DNA of 64,000 bases from Desmodus rotundus (GCF_022682495.2 NC_071389.1:175770056-175834055), one strand, 5' to 3'; positions 10,863 to 21,984 are shown, numbered from the stretch's first letter. Program-made: numbers and translations. Notes: a model not told the origin generated them from the sequence alone.

Positions 10863-11177
10863 CTTTTTTTTTTTTTAATTTTTATTGTTATTCAATTACA
10901 GTTGTATGCCTTTTCTCCCCATCCCTCCACCCCACCCCAGCTGAACCCACCTCCCTCCCCCACCTCCACTCTCCCCCTTGATTTTGTCCATGTGTCCTTT
11001 ATAGTAGTTCCTGTGATCCCCTCTTCCCACTGTCCCCACCCCACCCCCATCCCCCTGGCTATTGTTAGATTGTTCTTAACTTCAATGTCTCTGGTTATAT
11101 TTTGTTTGCTTTTTTCTTCTATTGATTATGTTCCAGTTAAAGGTGAGATCATATGGTATTTGTCCCTCACCGCTTTT
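10863..11177 (-). mobile_element. Bat L1 3'-end insertion
   Basis: The sequence starts with a run of T (10863-10876), the complement of the poly(A) tail, then ttcaattacagttgtatgcc and long CT-rich blocks that are the exact style of the L1 at 18509-18766 on the other strand. The last recognisable element text is ggtatttgtccctcaccgc near 11155-11173. It is 5'-truncated to about 315 bp. Plus-strand open frames of 88 and 120 codons across it are antisense artefacts. Confidence 0.88.
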
Positions 11178-11905
11178 TAACAAGCTCCATAGGGAATTCT
11201 GTTTCTCATTGAAATGGACCAGCTAATGCAAACTCTTTGAGGCTGAAGAACAGTTAGGGACAGTTAGAGACTGAGGGGCAGGATAGTAGAAGTGGGGTGA
11301 GAGGTAAGGGCAGGGTGGGTGAAGTGGGATACAACGAAAAACTGAAAAGATTTTGGCTCATTTTCTGAACTAACAAAAATCATTTTGCTAATCTCATCTG
11401 CAAATTCTCTTTTCACTTGAGAAGTAATTTATGAAACCTCTCCTTCCCTCTCTCTGCCACTTTATGAGTCAGCCTCACTGTGCTTAAGGCTAAGGGGTGG
11501 AGCATCTTCAACCTTAGTGGCACAAAAGACTACATGCACAGTTTCCAAGTCAAAACTGGAAGAACAAGTCAGATCGAGGTTGCTAGACTACTAGGATAAA
11601 TTTTTTTTAAAGGCAGCCAAGCTAAGCAACCAAGGAAAGGGCCTTGAGGTGCCAGGCCCAGCAAGACAGAGGAACACAGCACTGCCGCCCAGCGCAGGGA
11701 GGGATTCAGGAAATGAGGTGCAGATGCTGCGACTGTTTAATTTATCTGCACCAGAAATCTTGAAATTACAGCTACTTGTTCTCTCACAGTCGTCATCAAC
11801 CTTGGATTTCAATTTGCTGTTTCCAGTCTTCTACTTCTTTTGTGGTGAAGATATTCCCACTGATAAAGAAAATACAAGTGAAATAGTTTAAATTCTATTT
11901 TCTTT
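11178..11905. other. Unassigned DNA
   Basis: No gene was recognised. A weak GC increase occurs near 11640-11710 (aggcccagcaagacagagg...), with overlapping short frames on both strands (11591-11812 minus, 11649-11891 plus) that show no known motif. Confidence 0.4.
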
Positions 11906-11909
11906 GTCA

Positions 11910-12140
11910 TTTCTAAACCCAGTCGCCTCCTATCCTCCAGCAGCCACCACAATTTCTCTCCTATGCAGATCTGATTATCTTCGGCTTTCGCTCACATTTA
12001 GGATAAAATCTCATTTTTTTTTTTGAGCCAGTGAGTCTTCCCTATTTTTGTGTTCTCTTTATCATTTGGGCTTCATCTCTTGCCTGTTTCCTGTCCCTCC
12101 CTGCAACCTGGCCATATGATGAAGAGATGCAGTTTGCAGT
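11910..12140 (+). mobile_element. L2 fragment
   Basis: The segment contains ttaggataaaatctc, the diverged form of the L2 ggataaagtccaa block, followed by a CT-rich L2-like stretch. It probably resumes after MER5A at 12352-12560, where ttccttggagaagtcttccatgac is the L2 block normally read as agagaggccttccctgac. Confidence 0.55.
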
Positions 12141-12142
12141 TA

Positions 12143-12351
12143 GAGCACTTTCTCAACAGTGGCACTATTGGGGTCAGATAATTTAATTGTTGTGGGAGGC
12201 TGTCCTGTGTGTTGTAGGATGTTTAGCTGCATACCTGACCTCCACTCCCTTGATATCCATAGCACCTACCCAGTGTAACTACCCAACTATTTCCAGACAT
12301 TGCCAAATATCCCTTGAAGGACAAAATCACCTTTGGTTAAACGCTGGGGTA
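12143..12351 (-). mobile_element. MER5A-type hAT-Charlie MITE
   Basis: The plus strand is the complement of MER5A: ctttctcaacagtggcacta at the left, tgttgtgggaggctgtcctg and taggatgtttagctgcatac inside, and ccagacattgccaaatatcc near 12293, ending at ggttaaacgctggg. The size is the usual near-190-210 bp. It interrupts an L2. The 8-bp target duplication has decayed beyond recognition. Non-autonomous, no coding content. Confidence 0.85.
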
Positions 12352-12585
12352 TAACACGTGTCCTTTCTGTATGGAGCGATCTTCTCTCTGTGATCGTTCT
12401 GGCAAACACCTGCTCATTTCTCAACATCTCTGCTCCGTCCTCCTTCCTTGGAGAAGTCTTCCATGACTCCCAAGGTGGAGTTAGGTGAGCTGGCCCTTCC
12501 AGTTACATGGCACCTTGCTTTATCAAAACAAGACCCACCTGTGTTCTTGCTTGTTGGGTTTCCTTATCCTCTTATCACACCAAAG
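12352..12585 (+). mobile_element. L2 fragment, continuation
   Basis: Probably the same L2 as 11910-12140, split by the MER5A. The region shows ctgctcatttctcaacatct and ttggagaagtcttccatgac, then a decayed 3' part. Diverged, with no open frame. Confidence 0.45.
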
Positions 12586-12593
12586 GTTTAGAG

Positions 12594-12860
12594 CAGAGAT
12601 CTTTAACCTTTTTCATTCCATGGCACACATAAACTAAAAATTACTAATGTTCTGCAGCACACCAAAAAATATATTATCTGCCGATCTGAAAGAAAAATAG
12701 GTATAATTTTGATTCATTCATATCGGACAGCTATTGTTGTGTTGGCTGTTGTCATTTTTTAATTTGACAATCTAAGGGAAAAGAAGTCAGTGCCCCTGAC
12801 TAAACAGTCAGGTATTGTGTATTTTAAAAATTATTGCGGTACACCAGTTGAAAATCGCTG
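12594..12860 (+). mobile_element. Short non-autonomous hAT element, 267 bp
   Basis: The element is bounded by imperfect inverted ends: cagagatctttaacc at 12594-12608 and agttgaaaatcgctg at 12846-12860 (complement cagcgattttcaact, 11 of 15 matches). The 8-base flanks gtttagag (12586-12593) and ggttacag (12861-12868) agree at 6 of 8 sites, the size of a hAT target duplication. The internal text (ccatggcacacataaactaa, tgttgtgttggctgttgtca) matches a family I recall as common in bats. No transposase remains. Confidence 0.8.
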
Positions 12861-12868
12861 GGTTACAG

Positions 12869-13236
12869 GGTTAGATTGCTTTTCAACATTTCTTGTCTGT
12901 TTCTAGCTAAGTACCTGGCCCAAAGTATTGGTAATATCTATGTGCATCTTTACAACTTTACAAGTTTAAATGTTGCATATAATTAAAGCCATTTAGAAAT
13001 GACATTTAATGGCAAATTAATATTCTCTCATCGGTGTTGTGATGTCTGTGATATCTAGATTTTAATTTATCACATCTGAAATGTTATATTTTGTATACAG
13101 TATTTGGTGAATAGTTATGCATAGTTATTAAACTTGCTTTCGAATACAATGCATAGAGTATGTCTTTCATATCTACAACCCAAGCTTTTAAAATTTAACA
13201 ATTTATGCAAAACTTATAAAGAAACTATATACCTTA
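12869..13236. other. Unassigned AT-rich DNA
   Basis: Nothing recognisable between the hAT element and the Tigger-like element; strongly AT-rich near 12950-13130. Confidence 0.45.
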
Positions 13237-13760
13237 GTACCCTCTTATGTGCGGTTTTGCCTTCTGTAGTTTTAGATACCCATGGTCAACCTCAGTCCCA
13301 AAATATTAAATGGCAAATTCTAGAAATAAAAATGCGTGAGTTTTAAAATGTGTGCTGCTCTGAATAGCATGCTAAAATCTGCTGCCCTCTTCCATCCGGT
13401 CTGGGACATGAGCCGTCCCTTTGTCCAGTGTGTCCATGCTGCCTACGCCCCTCGGCCATCGTCACTAGTTAGCCATCTAGTTACTGTCAAGGTGTGGCCG
13501 TGCTGATGTTCGAGTAACTCTTATTTTACTTCATGATCCCACATTCGTAACTTTCATTACAGTATAACGTTACAATTGTTCTCGTTTATTACCAGTTATT
13601 TTTGTTAATCTCTTACTATGCCTAATTTATAAATTAAAATTTGCCTTAAGTATGTATGTATAGGAAAATATATAGTATATTTAGGGTTTGGTACAATCCT
13701 CCATTTTAGGCAAACACTGGAGGTCTTGGAATGTATTCCCTATTGATAAGAGGGGACTAC
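13237..13760 (+). mobile_element. Tigger/pogo-type DNA element, internally deleted
   Basis: The left end gtaccctcttatgtgcggtt and the complement of the right end (gtagtcccctcttatcaata) form imperfect inverted repeats. Internal blocks include ggtcaacctcagtcccaaaa, ccctttgtccagtgtgtcca and aatctcttactatgcctaat, typical of a Tigger family. A TA precedes the left end. The centre is missing: the sequence passes from the 5' non-coding region (tattttacttcatgatccc) directly to the 3' non-coding part, so no transposase is left. Confidence 0.78.
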
Positions 13761-14218
13761 TTAATACTATGTATATTTATAGATATGTGTCTTTTGGATT
13801 TGAGGATTTTAATCAGGAAGGTCCTGGGATATATGTATTCTTGAATAACCACCTTTCTAGAGAGAATAATTCAGTATTTCTGCATTTTGTTATTTAGGAT
13901 GAACCATGCTTAAAAAGTTATTTCCATTTAGGAAGTTTATTATCAATGATAATGGTGAAAAAATCATTTCAACAATTCTAAATAGTGCTATACTTTACCA
14001 ATGCTGCCATCTCCTGGAGGCTATTCAGAAGCTTATAGTTCATCGTGGTTTCCAAAAGCAATGTGATACAGCTATTAAGAAAAGCCTTCATATTTTTTTA
14101 TTTCCTTCTCTTTTGTTTAGTTTGAAAAAGGCCTAGAGATATATATTTTCTACTTTTTCCATACAATATTTGACTACCTACCTTCTTTACCCCCTACTGC
14201 AGGAGACAGAATGGTACA

Positions 14219-15044
14219 CAGTCAGTCGTAGGTCACTTAATGTCAGGGATTCATTCCAAGAAAGGTACTGCTCGGTGATTGTGCACTGTGCAAGCATCAT
14301 AGAATGTACTTACAGAAACCTAGATGCTATAGCCCACTCTATAAACCTGTTTATCATGTTATTGTACTGGATACTGTAGGCAGTTGTAACATTAGTATTT
14401 GTGTTCCTAAACATAGGAAAAGTACAGTAAAAATATAGTATAAGAGAGAAAAATGGTACACTTGTGCAGGGCACTTACTATGAATGGAGCTTACAAGACT
14501 AGAAGTTTCTCTGGATGAGTCAGTGTGTGACTGGTGAGTGAATGTGAAGGTCTAGCACATTACACTAGTATAAACTTTATTACCTGTACACTTAGGCTAA
14601 ACTAAATTTATAAAACAACACGAGATTAAATCAAGCACCAAAAATGCTGCAATCAAGAGGTGCGATAAACACAAGATATGTAAGGCTGCTGCCAAGGTAT
14701 CATAGCACACTGTTTCACAGCAAGCTGTTTTTGTAAGTAGAAAGAGTGCCCTGTAAAATAACAGGGAAAAGCATAGTATAGCAAACACATAAAACAGTAT
14801 CGTAGTAGTTTATTGTCATTCCCAAGTATTGTGTTCTCTATATAATTGCATGTGCTGTACTTTTATGCAGCTGGCAGTGCAGTGGGTTTGTTTACACCAG
14901 CACCACCACAAACATGTGAGTGATGTGTTGCACTGTGACAGTACCACCCGGCAGTAGGGATGTTAAAGCTTCCTTATAATCTTGTGGGACCACCTCAAGT
15001 GCAGTCCATGACTGACTGAAACGTCATTTTGTGGCACACGACTG
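14219..15044 (+). mobile_element. Tigger-like DNA element, non-autonomous
   Basis: The left end cagtcagtcgtaggtcactt and the complement of the right end (cagtcgtgtgccacaaaatg) pair as inverted repeats. Internal landmarks include gaatgtacttacagaaacct, actatgaatggagcttacaa and ctggatgagtcagtgtgtga, well-known text of a widespread mammalian DNA element. It is 826 bp long and carries no intact frame. The 63-codon minus-strand frame at 14597-14788 has no transposase motif. The subfamily name is uncertain. Confidence 0.72.
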
Positions 15045-15059
15045 TAATAGTTCCAGGGT

Positions 15060-15265
15060 GTAAAAAGGACACCCTAAATACCTTCCGTTTGCTCCTCTGT
15101 ATTATCCACCCTCTCTACTCTGGCTGGTATCCTAGGGAGCAGAGGCTGATGTATATGGACTGTATGGACAAGCTTCATTGATTTTTAACTTCTAATTGGA
15201 TCTTGGCAATAGGAAGCATTCCAAGAAAATCAAAGGGAGAGAGAACTGGGGTGTTTATTCCCCAA
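15060..15265 (+). repeat. Unnamed ancient repeat, copy B
   Basis: Homologous by eye to 10040-10240: ctggctggtatcctagggag, gcagaggctga, and acttctaattggatcttggc are shared in order. It directly follows the right end of the Tigger-like element. Family not named. Confidence 0.55.
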
Positions 15266-15522
15266 GTGCCTTCCTAGATGGTCACCAGTCTCTTTCCTGT
15301 AACCGAAGGTCATATTGACTGGCAAGGGCCCTTACCAAAATAGTTCACTCTATCTCAGGCAAGTAGTAATCACTTCCTTCCTGTGTTTTTCAGGGCCAAA
15401 GAGGGTGAGAGTACCTAGGTACTATGAAACCTAGAGCACTTCGTTGTCCTCTGTGGTTTCTGTACATTCTGCCCTTACCTTTGTAAATAAAACTTATATT
15501 AACTATTCCTTTCATTAAATAA

Positions 15523-15722
15523 AAGGGGTGGGGGAGGTAGAAGAAGGTAAAGGGGGAATAAATGGTGATGGAAGGAGACTTGACGTGGGGTGGTAAACAC
15601 ACAACACAATATATAGATGGCGCATTGTGGAATTATACACCTGAAATCTATATAATTTTATTAACCAATGTCACCCCAATAACTTCAATTAAAAAACTAA
15701 AAATTATAATACAATAAAAAAA
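15523..15722 (+). mobile_element. L1 3'-end insertion
   Basis: A 200-bp 5'-truncated L1 tail, from the G-rich part (ggggtgggggaggtag) through cacctgaaatctatataatt and attaaccaatgtcaccccaa to caataaaaaaa. The flanks ttcattaaataa (15511-15522) and ttccttaaataa (15723-15734) match at 11 of 12 sites and form a target-site duplication. The 3' end is of the same kind as at 17440-17540. Non-coding. Confidence 0.85.
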
Positions 15723-15907
15723 TTCCTTAAATAATCCAACTTGAGTATATTTCCTGTTGGGCCCGTAACCAAAACAATGGGAATAATCATGGCACTTAGC
15801 CCATAGTTGTCTTTGAAGGCTTACATAAATAAATGAAGAGCTGACTAATGCTTAAATAATGGCTGAGAAAAGAGATCAAGATAAGAACAACTAGGACAAA
15901 ATGATAT

Positions 15908-16946
15908 TTCACAGAACTAGAACAAATATTCCAAAAATTTTTTATGAAACTACAAAAGACCCAGAATAGCAACAGTAATCTTGAGAAAGAAGAACAAAGT
16001 TGGAGGAATCACATTACCTGATATCAAATTATACTACGAGTCCATAGTAACCTAAACAACATGGTAATGTCATAAAACAGACATAGAGATGAATGGAAGA
16101 GAATAAGGAGCCCAGAAATAAACCCTCACCTTTATGATCAATTAATATTTGACAAAGGAGGCAAGAACATACAATGGGATAACAGTCTATTCAATAAATG
16201 GTGTTGGGAAAATTGGACAGGTGCGTGCAAACAAAAGGAAACTAGGCCACCTTCTTACACTGTATATAGTGATAAACTCAAAATGGGTTAAGACAAATGT
16301 TAGACTTGAAACTATAAAAATCCTAGAAGAAAACACAGGCAGGAAAGTCTTGGAAAGTTCTAATAGCAATATTGTTTTCTGATAGATCTCCTTGGGTGAG
16401 GTAATCAAAAAATAAACAAATGGGACTACATCAAACTAAAAAGTTTTTGCACAGCAAAGGAAACCATCAACAAAATGAAAAGACAACTCACTGAATGGGA
16501 GAACATATTTACCAATGATATATCTGAAAAGGGGTTAATATCCAAAATTTATAAAGAACTTGTACAACTCAACACCAAGAACAAACAATCCAAAGAAAAA
16601 TGGGCAAAGGACCTGAATAGACACTTCTCCAACAAGGACATATGGATGGCAATAGGTATAGGAAAAGATGCCGGACATCACTAATCATCAGAGAAATGCA
16701 AATGAAAACCACAATGCGTTATCATCTCACACCAGTCAGAATGGCTACTATCAATACATCAACAAACAACAAGTGATTGCAAGCATGTGGAGAAAAGGCA
16801 ACCCTCATACACTGTTGGTGGGAATGCAGATTGGTGCAGCCACTGTGGAAAGCAGTACAGAGTTCCTCAAAAACTTAAAAATAGAAGTGCCTTATGACTC
16901 AGTGATTCCACTTATGGGAATACATCTAAGAAACCTGAAACACTAA
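15908..16946 (+). pseudogene. L1 ORF2 C-terminal relic
   Basis: Pieces of the ORF2p C-terminal region are readable in shifting frames: 16149-16382 (ends in an L1-like [17 protein letters not shown] segment), 16475-16684 ([20 protein letters not shown]) and 16668-16946 ([17 protein letters not shown]). Frameshifts and stops separate them. The endonuclease and reverse-transcriptase domains are absent through 5' truncation. It cannot act as a retrotransposition enzyme. Confidence 0.85.
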
Positions 16947-17540
16947 TTTCAAAGAGTATATTCACTCCTATGTTCACTGCAGTGTTATTTACAACAGCCA
17001 AGATTTCTAAGCAGGCCAAGTGCCTGTAAACAGGTAAGTGGATAAAGAAGCTGTGGTATATTTACACAATGGAATATGAACTGGCCATAAAATAGACGAA
17101 AATCTTAACTTTTGCAACACCCCTCTCCATGGACCTGGAGAATATTATGCTAAGTAAAATAAGCCAGACAGAGAAAGACAAATACCATATGATTTCACTT
17201 ATGTGTGGAATCTAATGAACAAAACTAACAAACAAAATAGGAACAAAGTCATAGACACAGAGAACAGACTGACCTTGTCAGAGGGGAGGAGGTTGGAGGG
17301 GCGGGGCTGGGAGAATAAGGTGAAGGGATTAAGCAGACAGACAATAGTATGGTGATTCCCAGAGGGTGGAAGGATGTAGAAGTGGGTAAAGGGAGGATAC
17401 ACGGAGATGGAAGGTGATGTAACTTCGGGTGGTGAACACGCAGACAATATACAGATGACGCATTATAGAATTGTGTACCGGAAACCTATATAATTTTATT
17501 AACCAATGTCACCACGATAAATTCAATACAAATAAAAAAA
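15908..17540 (+). mobile_element. 5'-truncated L1 (ORF2 C-terminus plus 3'-UTR)
   Basis: The longest sense-strand L1 in the window. It opens inside ORF2 at cacagaactagaacaaatat, runs through ORF2 to a stop near 16946, then through the 3' untranslated region with tatgctaagtaaaataagcc, a G-rich block near 17280, and the end at caatacaaataaaaaaagag. It is about 1.63 kb. No clear target duplication was found. Another L1 tail lies just upstream at 15523-15722, so two insertions landed within 400 bp. Confidence 0.92.
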
Positions 17541-18399
17541 GAGCAAAACAATAGTGATAGAAAACAAAGATGATTTAATACTAGAATACTTGCTATTTCT
17601 TTAGGGTTAGAAGCCACCCCCGCCATGAAATACTTATGTTAAAATATTTTTATAGAAAAGATTTCAGGGATAAAAAAGGGAAAACTTTCCTGATATAAAG
17701 AAATAGCTGAATCAGCAGATCAAAAGTTCACACTCTATAAGAAAAATTGATATGGAATGATCAACAATTAGATGTGAGAAAAAGAGATAATTCCTTAATC
17801 AACCAGCTCCCGTGGAAAAAAGTCCCCTAAAAGGAAGGCAAATAAAAGATTGGCCCTTTGAACACTTTTGTATGACACATAGACAGAGAAAATAGTGTGG
17901 TGATGGCCAGTATCGAATTCCGGAAGACGTCTAGGTTCACTAAGTGCTAAGGGAAAGGAATGTGACGCGAAGTGATAAGCAAATATGGCAGCTTACCTTA
18001 GTGTCAGGGAATTCCTTGATTAAAAAATGCCTAAAGTATTATATTTTGCACTAGTCATTCTTGGGAGTCTTACTTTTATCTGTGGTCACCAAATGAATAT
18101 TTTACCACAATGGTAAAAGCTTATCTATTAAACAAATTATAAACATGATTTTAGAAAATGCCTGGTAAGATAACATATTGGTTGCAATGTGTGAACTGAA
18201 CCATGTATTTGAACTACATACTCCTTTCATCAACCTTTAGAGACTTGTACTGTTAAGGATATCATCTCTGGTTGTGATAAAAAGACTCAAAATTTTGCAT
18301 GTGTATTTTTCCCTACTTGTTTATGCCCAAGCATCTTCATTATGCAGTATGTTAATATGGACTCAAATAAACAGGAGCACACACACAAAATTATAGACA
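17541..18399. other. Unassigned AT-rich DNA
   Basis: No repeat family or gene recognised, with only short runs of A and T. Nothing resembles a splice-bounded coding exon. Confidence 0.45.
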
Positions 18400-18497
18400 G
18401 CTGTTTGTGCTGAATTGTGTGCACCCCACCCTTGCCCCCACCCCTGCGCCAACTGTGGTCCTGTTTGTATGTTAAAGTCCTAACCCCCAGTACCTGA
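18400..18497 (+). mobile_element. MLT1 LTR, 5' part
   Basis: From gctgaattgtgtgcacccca to taacccccagtacctgagaa this is the 5' end of an MLT1 LTR, including the standard ttaaagtcctaacccccag text. The LTR is cut by the L1 insertion at 18509 and continues at 18778. Confidence 0.85.
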
Positions 18498-18508
18498 GAA
18501 CATGACTG

Positions 18509-18766
18509 GAACATAATCAACAAAAGAAAAAAGCAAACAAAATATAACCAGAGACACTGAAGGTAAGAACAATCTAACAATAGCCAGAGGGGAGGGGGGA
18601 AGGGATAGTGGGGAGAAGGGTTCTCAGGAGCTACTATAAAGGACACAGGGACAAAACCAAGGGGGAGGGTGGAAGCTGGGGAGGAAGCTGGGTTTGGCTG
18701 GGGTGGGGTAGAGGGGTGGGGAGAAAATGCAGACAACTGGAATTGAACAACAATAAAAAAAAAAAA
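18509..18766 (+). mobile_element. Bat L1 3'-end insertion inside MLT1
   Basis: A 5'-truncated copy of about 258 bp beginning gaacataatcaacaaaag, running through long purine-rich blocks to gaacaacaataaaaaaaaaa. The duplicated target agaacatgactg lies at 18497-18508 and 18766-18777. Removing the insert and one duplicate restores the continuous MLT1 text. The insertion is therefore younger than the LTR and relatively recent. A 225-codon minus-strand frame (18287-18964) across it is antisense noise. Confidence 0.93.
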
Positions 18767-18777
18767 GAACATGACTG

Positions 18778-18925
18778 TATTTGGAGATAGCGTATTTAAA
18801 GGGGTAATTAAGTTAAATGAAGTTATTAGGGTGCACCCTAATCCAATGTGACTGGTATCCTTATAAGAAGAGGAAATTTGGACACAGATCTGTTTAGATG
18901 TGAAGATACAGGCAACAAAGCAATA
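18778..18925 (+). mobile_element. MLT1 LTR, middle part
   Basis: This continues the split LTR: tatttggagatagcgtattt, then ggggtaattaagttaaatga, ccctaatccaatgtgactgg and gaggaaatttggacacagat. Homology to the MLT1 at 30903-31276 is clear. The 3' third of the LTR is missing or unrecognisable beyond about 18925. Confidence 0.85.
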
Positions 18926-19732
18926 GTAGGTGCCCTGGAAATCTGTCATCACCTGTTGAAGCAACTAGCTTATTCCTTCACTATTCTTTTGAGACCTATG
19001 CTATATATCCATAATGACCATTTTGTCTGCTCAACACAATATTTGTGACAGGCAGCTCAGTTCCCTTCATTATTTGAGGGCTGATGATCAGTTAATTTTT
19101 ACCAAGGCTCAGGAGAACTGCAGGACATGTTTCTCCAAAGAAATGTTATCTGCACAAGAAAGCATTGCTTACTCCAACACCTTAGATGACTGTACTATAA
19201 TTCTTCTACTGCCGCTTTCTGGTGGCTCTGAATAGCGTCCAGTCTGCTGCACAAGCTGAATATCACTGGATCTGCTAGGCCTTAAGGCCTAAGGGGCAGA
19301 ACAGCTTCATTGCATTCAGGGCCAACATGTTGCAGAGCTTTTTGCTGCTTTTGGTCCGTTCAAACTGGTGGCACACTCAAATATGTATTTATTATCCTCT
19401 AAATCAAGAGATACTCCCAAAGTGTGTCCTTTTTCTTGGTGGAAAGTTCAGTGTTGAACAACTTGTTCTTTATTTAAGAGGAACTATTCTAATGTGACCC
19501 AGCCCACGTAATCCCTAGAAACTTCATGAAATAGCAAGGTCCTTGAATTTGATGGGCCTTATCTCCCACCCAGTGTTGCACGGGTGTCACTCTTGCAAAT
19601 AGAATACTTACTATTTCTTGTTCACTCAGTGAACTATTTCTTGTTCAGTTCCACTCAGCATATTGTCATCCGTGGTATGACGATGTTCGGTGGTATCTCA
19701 AGACAATGAAGGTCTCTGAGAACTAGATGAGA
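18926..19732. other. Unassigned DNA
   Basis: Text such as ttctggtggctctgaatag and ggccttaaggcctaagggg (a palindromic ccttaaggccttaagg-like patch near 19280-19295) stands out slightly, but no family or exon was recognised. Short plus frames at 18848-19048 and 19014-19235 have no motif. Confidence 0.4.
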
Positions 19733-20232
19733 GGTTGACATTTTCTGTAAAGAGCCAGACAGTGGATATTTTAGGCTTTGTGAGCCATACGAAATCTGTT
19801 TCAAGTATTCAGCTCTGTGGTTGTAGTGTAAAAACAGCCGTAGGTAACACTTAGAGAGCCCGTGAATATGGCCATGCTTCAATAACACTTACTAATAAAC
19901 ACTAAAGTTTGAATTTCCTATAATTTTCATGTATTGTGAAATATTATTTATTTTTGGATTTTTGTCAGCTGTTTAAAAATATAACAACTGTTAGCTCATA
20001 CAGAAATAAGTGTCAGTTGTGTTAATCTATAGTTCAATTACAGAATAGCATTACATTGTATGAGTTTACTGTAATTTGTTTATTCATCTTCCTGTTCACT
20101 GACATTTGGTTAATATAAATAAAACTGCTATAATAAAACAAAATAAAAATGTAACAATCATTCTTAGCTCTTGGGCCACACAAAAATAAGTGATAGGTTA
20201 TTTGGCCTGTGGATTGCAATTTGTTGATGGCC
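19733..20232 (-). mobile_element. hAT-type MER element relic with inner insertion
   Basis: The left part (ttctgtaaagagccagacag, aggctttgtgagccatacg) and right part (cttagctcttgggccacaca, tttggcctgtggattgcaat) are the two ends of a common mammalian hAT MITE, in reverse orientation. Old L1-like 3' sequence (20035-20140) lies inside. A partial direct repeat occurs either side of it: 19974-20015 and 20144-20192 share aaaaatataacaa-like text and cagaaataagtg / caaaaataagtg. No coding content. Confidence 0.65.
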
Positions 20233-21888
20233 ATTATGTCAATTGACATAGACAACTGAGGCAAAACTATGAAAGTATATTGCTGACCCTACCAGGGGAA
20301 AGCAGACTGTTCCTGGCTGTCCTTGTGCATTGTTGTACAGAAACAAGCATTCGGCATGTCAATAGCTGCATACTGGGTGGCAGGGGCTGTATTGATTCAC
20401 TCCGTTAAAGAAGCCAAATCTGAAATAACGGTTGAAATTGAAGTCATCACCTAATTAATTATATGATAATTCATGGTCATTCTCCAAGATACTTCTTTCT
20501 TTTGAATTCATTATATAGGCAAGTTAAATGGTAATATAATAGGAATCGTTACTGTAGAACCTTTCAAGATTTTGATGGTAGCACTAATCTTTGATATTCC
20601 CCCCAGGGAATTTCAAAATATAATAAAAAACAATTAGTTAGAAGTGATTATGTATAGTATAATAATCATTTAAATATATGTATGTTTATATAATATGCAT
20701 ACAAATATATATTATACTATTGAAATACTTATTACTTGGTGGTATAATTATGGGTAATTTTTTTACTTTTGACTTTTTAATATTTTCCATTATATCCCCT
20801 TGCAGTCAGAAAAAATCCAATTTATTTTTCTGTGGATCACTGTTAAAGTCAGAATATCAACTTTATCTAGATGAAGTATCTGAATGTAATCCTGAGAAGT
20901 TGATACCTGAGGTAGCTTCAGCAGATGTAAAGATTTGTGTCCTAAGTTGCTGTGCCAATTTCAAAATTTCAGTAAGCTTATTATTATTTTATTATTTAAT
21001 TAAATATTTGAATTAGCAAAAAATCAATCATTATTATCACACATTTGAAAAGAGAATTCTAAAGTCTCTGACTTGCAAATTAAGAAAAGTAATGAAACCT
21101 ATTTTTAATTGCCTCCCTTTGAACTATGTAACACTGAACTCACTAGATAGTTCAGTAAAGCCTTGTTCGATCACTGTGCTGTAAATGGAGATGGTTATGA
21201 CTATCTTTCTGTGAAGCAGAGTTTGTGTTAACACTCAGTCACTACCGCGGACCTAGACATCCCTCTTAGTGCTTCCACTAGTTAGAGTTAATTGGACAAA
21301 GAAAAAAAAGAGATCGTAAGTATTTGTTTTTCTTCTTTGAAATTTCCTTAAATGCTAGGCTTGGAAATTGTAGCTTATTCCTGGAGTCCCAGTGATTTTA
21401 TTGCTGGTCAGCACAATGAGTATAGAGACCAAAGTGGAAAGACTTTGAATACGTGCTTTCTCTAAGAATGCGTTTCTACACTTTTCTTACGTGGGTATAT
21501 TGGCTGGGTATACAGTGGGAATGAAAGTGAGGTGCTGTCGAGAAGTGACATTCAGGGAGGGATTTTGACCACCTGGAGATAGAGGACAGGGACTTAGGCA
21601 CTTAAAGCAAGTTATCTGAACCGGGGAAACCCTTCCATAGCCCCTCAGGTTTGAGGGGGAAAGTGTGTAGACACAGGAAGGCTGCACTGGGTTGGGCTTA
21701 GGCATTCTTGGTTTTAGCCAGACTCTACCAAAAAGTAGATGTGTGACCTTGAACCAAGAGATGTGATGAATTTCATGCTTTCCAGGGCCTTTGAACACCT
21801 CTATTTTCTGCCATCCCTCCTCTGAACTCCTACTTGGTTTGCCTCTAACACAAACCATGCTATATTCTTTTCTTTTTGCATTTTTATT
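20233..21888. other. Unassigned AT-rich DNA
   Basis: A strongly AT-rich patch with alternating ta/at occurs at 20640-20710. The 112-codon plus frame 20678-21016 runs through this low-complexity region and has a hydrophobic bias typical of translated AT-rich DNA. The minus frame 21487-21858 (123 codons) has no recognised domain. Confidence 0.4.
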
Positions 21889-21945
21889 GAATTTATTGGG
21901 TTGACATTGGTCAATAAAATTATATAGGTTTCAGTGTGCCCATGC
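21889..21945 (-). mobile_element. L1 3'-end fragment
   Basis: The words attgaatttattgggttgac and ataaaattatataggtttca are the complement of the L1 3' end seen at 17480-17530. Only about 55 bp are clear. Confidence 0.7.
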
Positions 21946-21984
21946 TGCATTCTCATTGCTGATATACTGGCTGGCACATGCACG

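Noticed and set aside
10818..11180. 120-codon plus-strand frame, hydrophobic and proline-rich
   Set aside because: The complement of a bat L1 3'-UTR; the same artefact appears wherever this L1 end is read antisense.
18287..18964. 225-codon open frame on the minus strand
   Set aside because: It runs antisense through the L1 3' end and the MLT1 LTR; the purine-rich L1 3'-UTR has few stops on its complement. No domain is visible.
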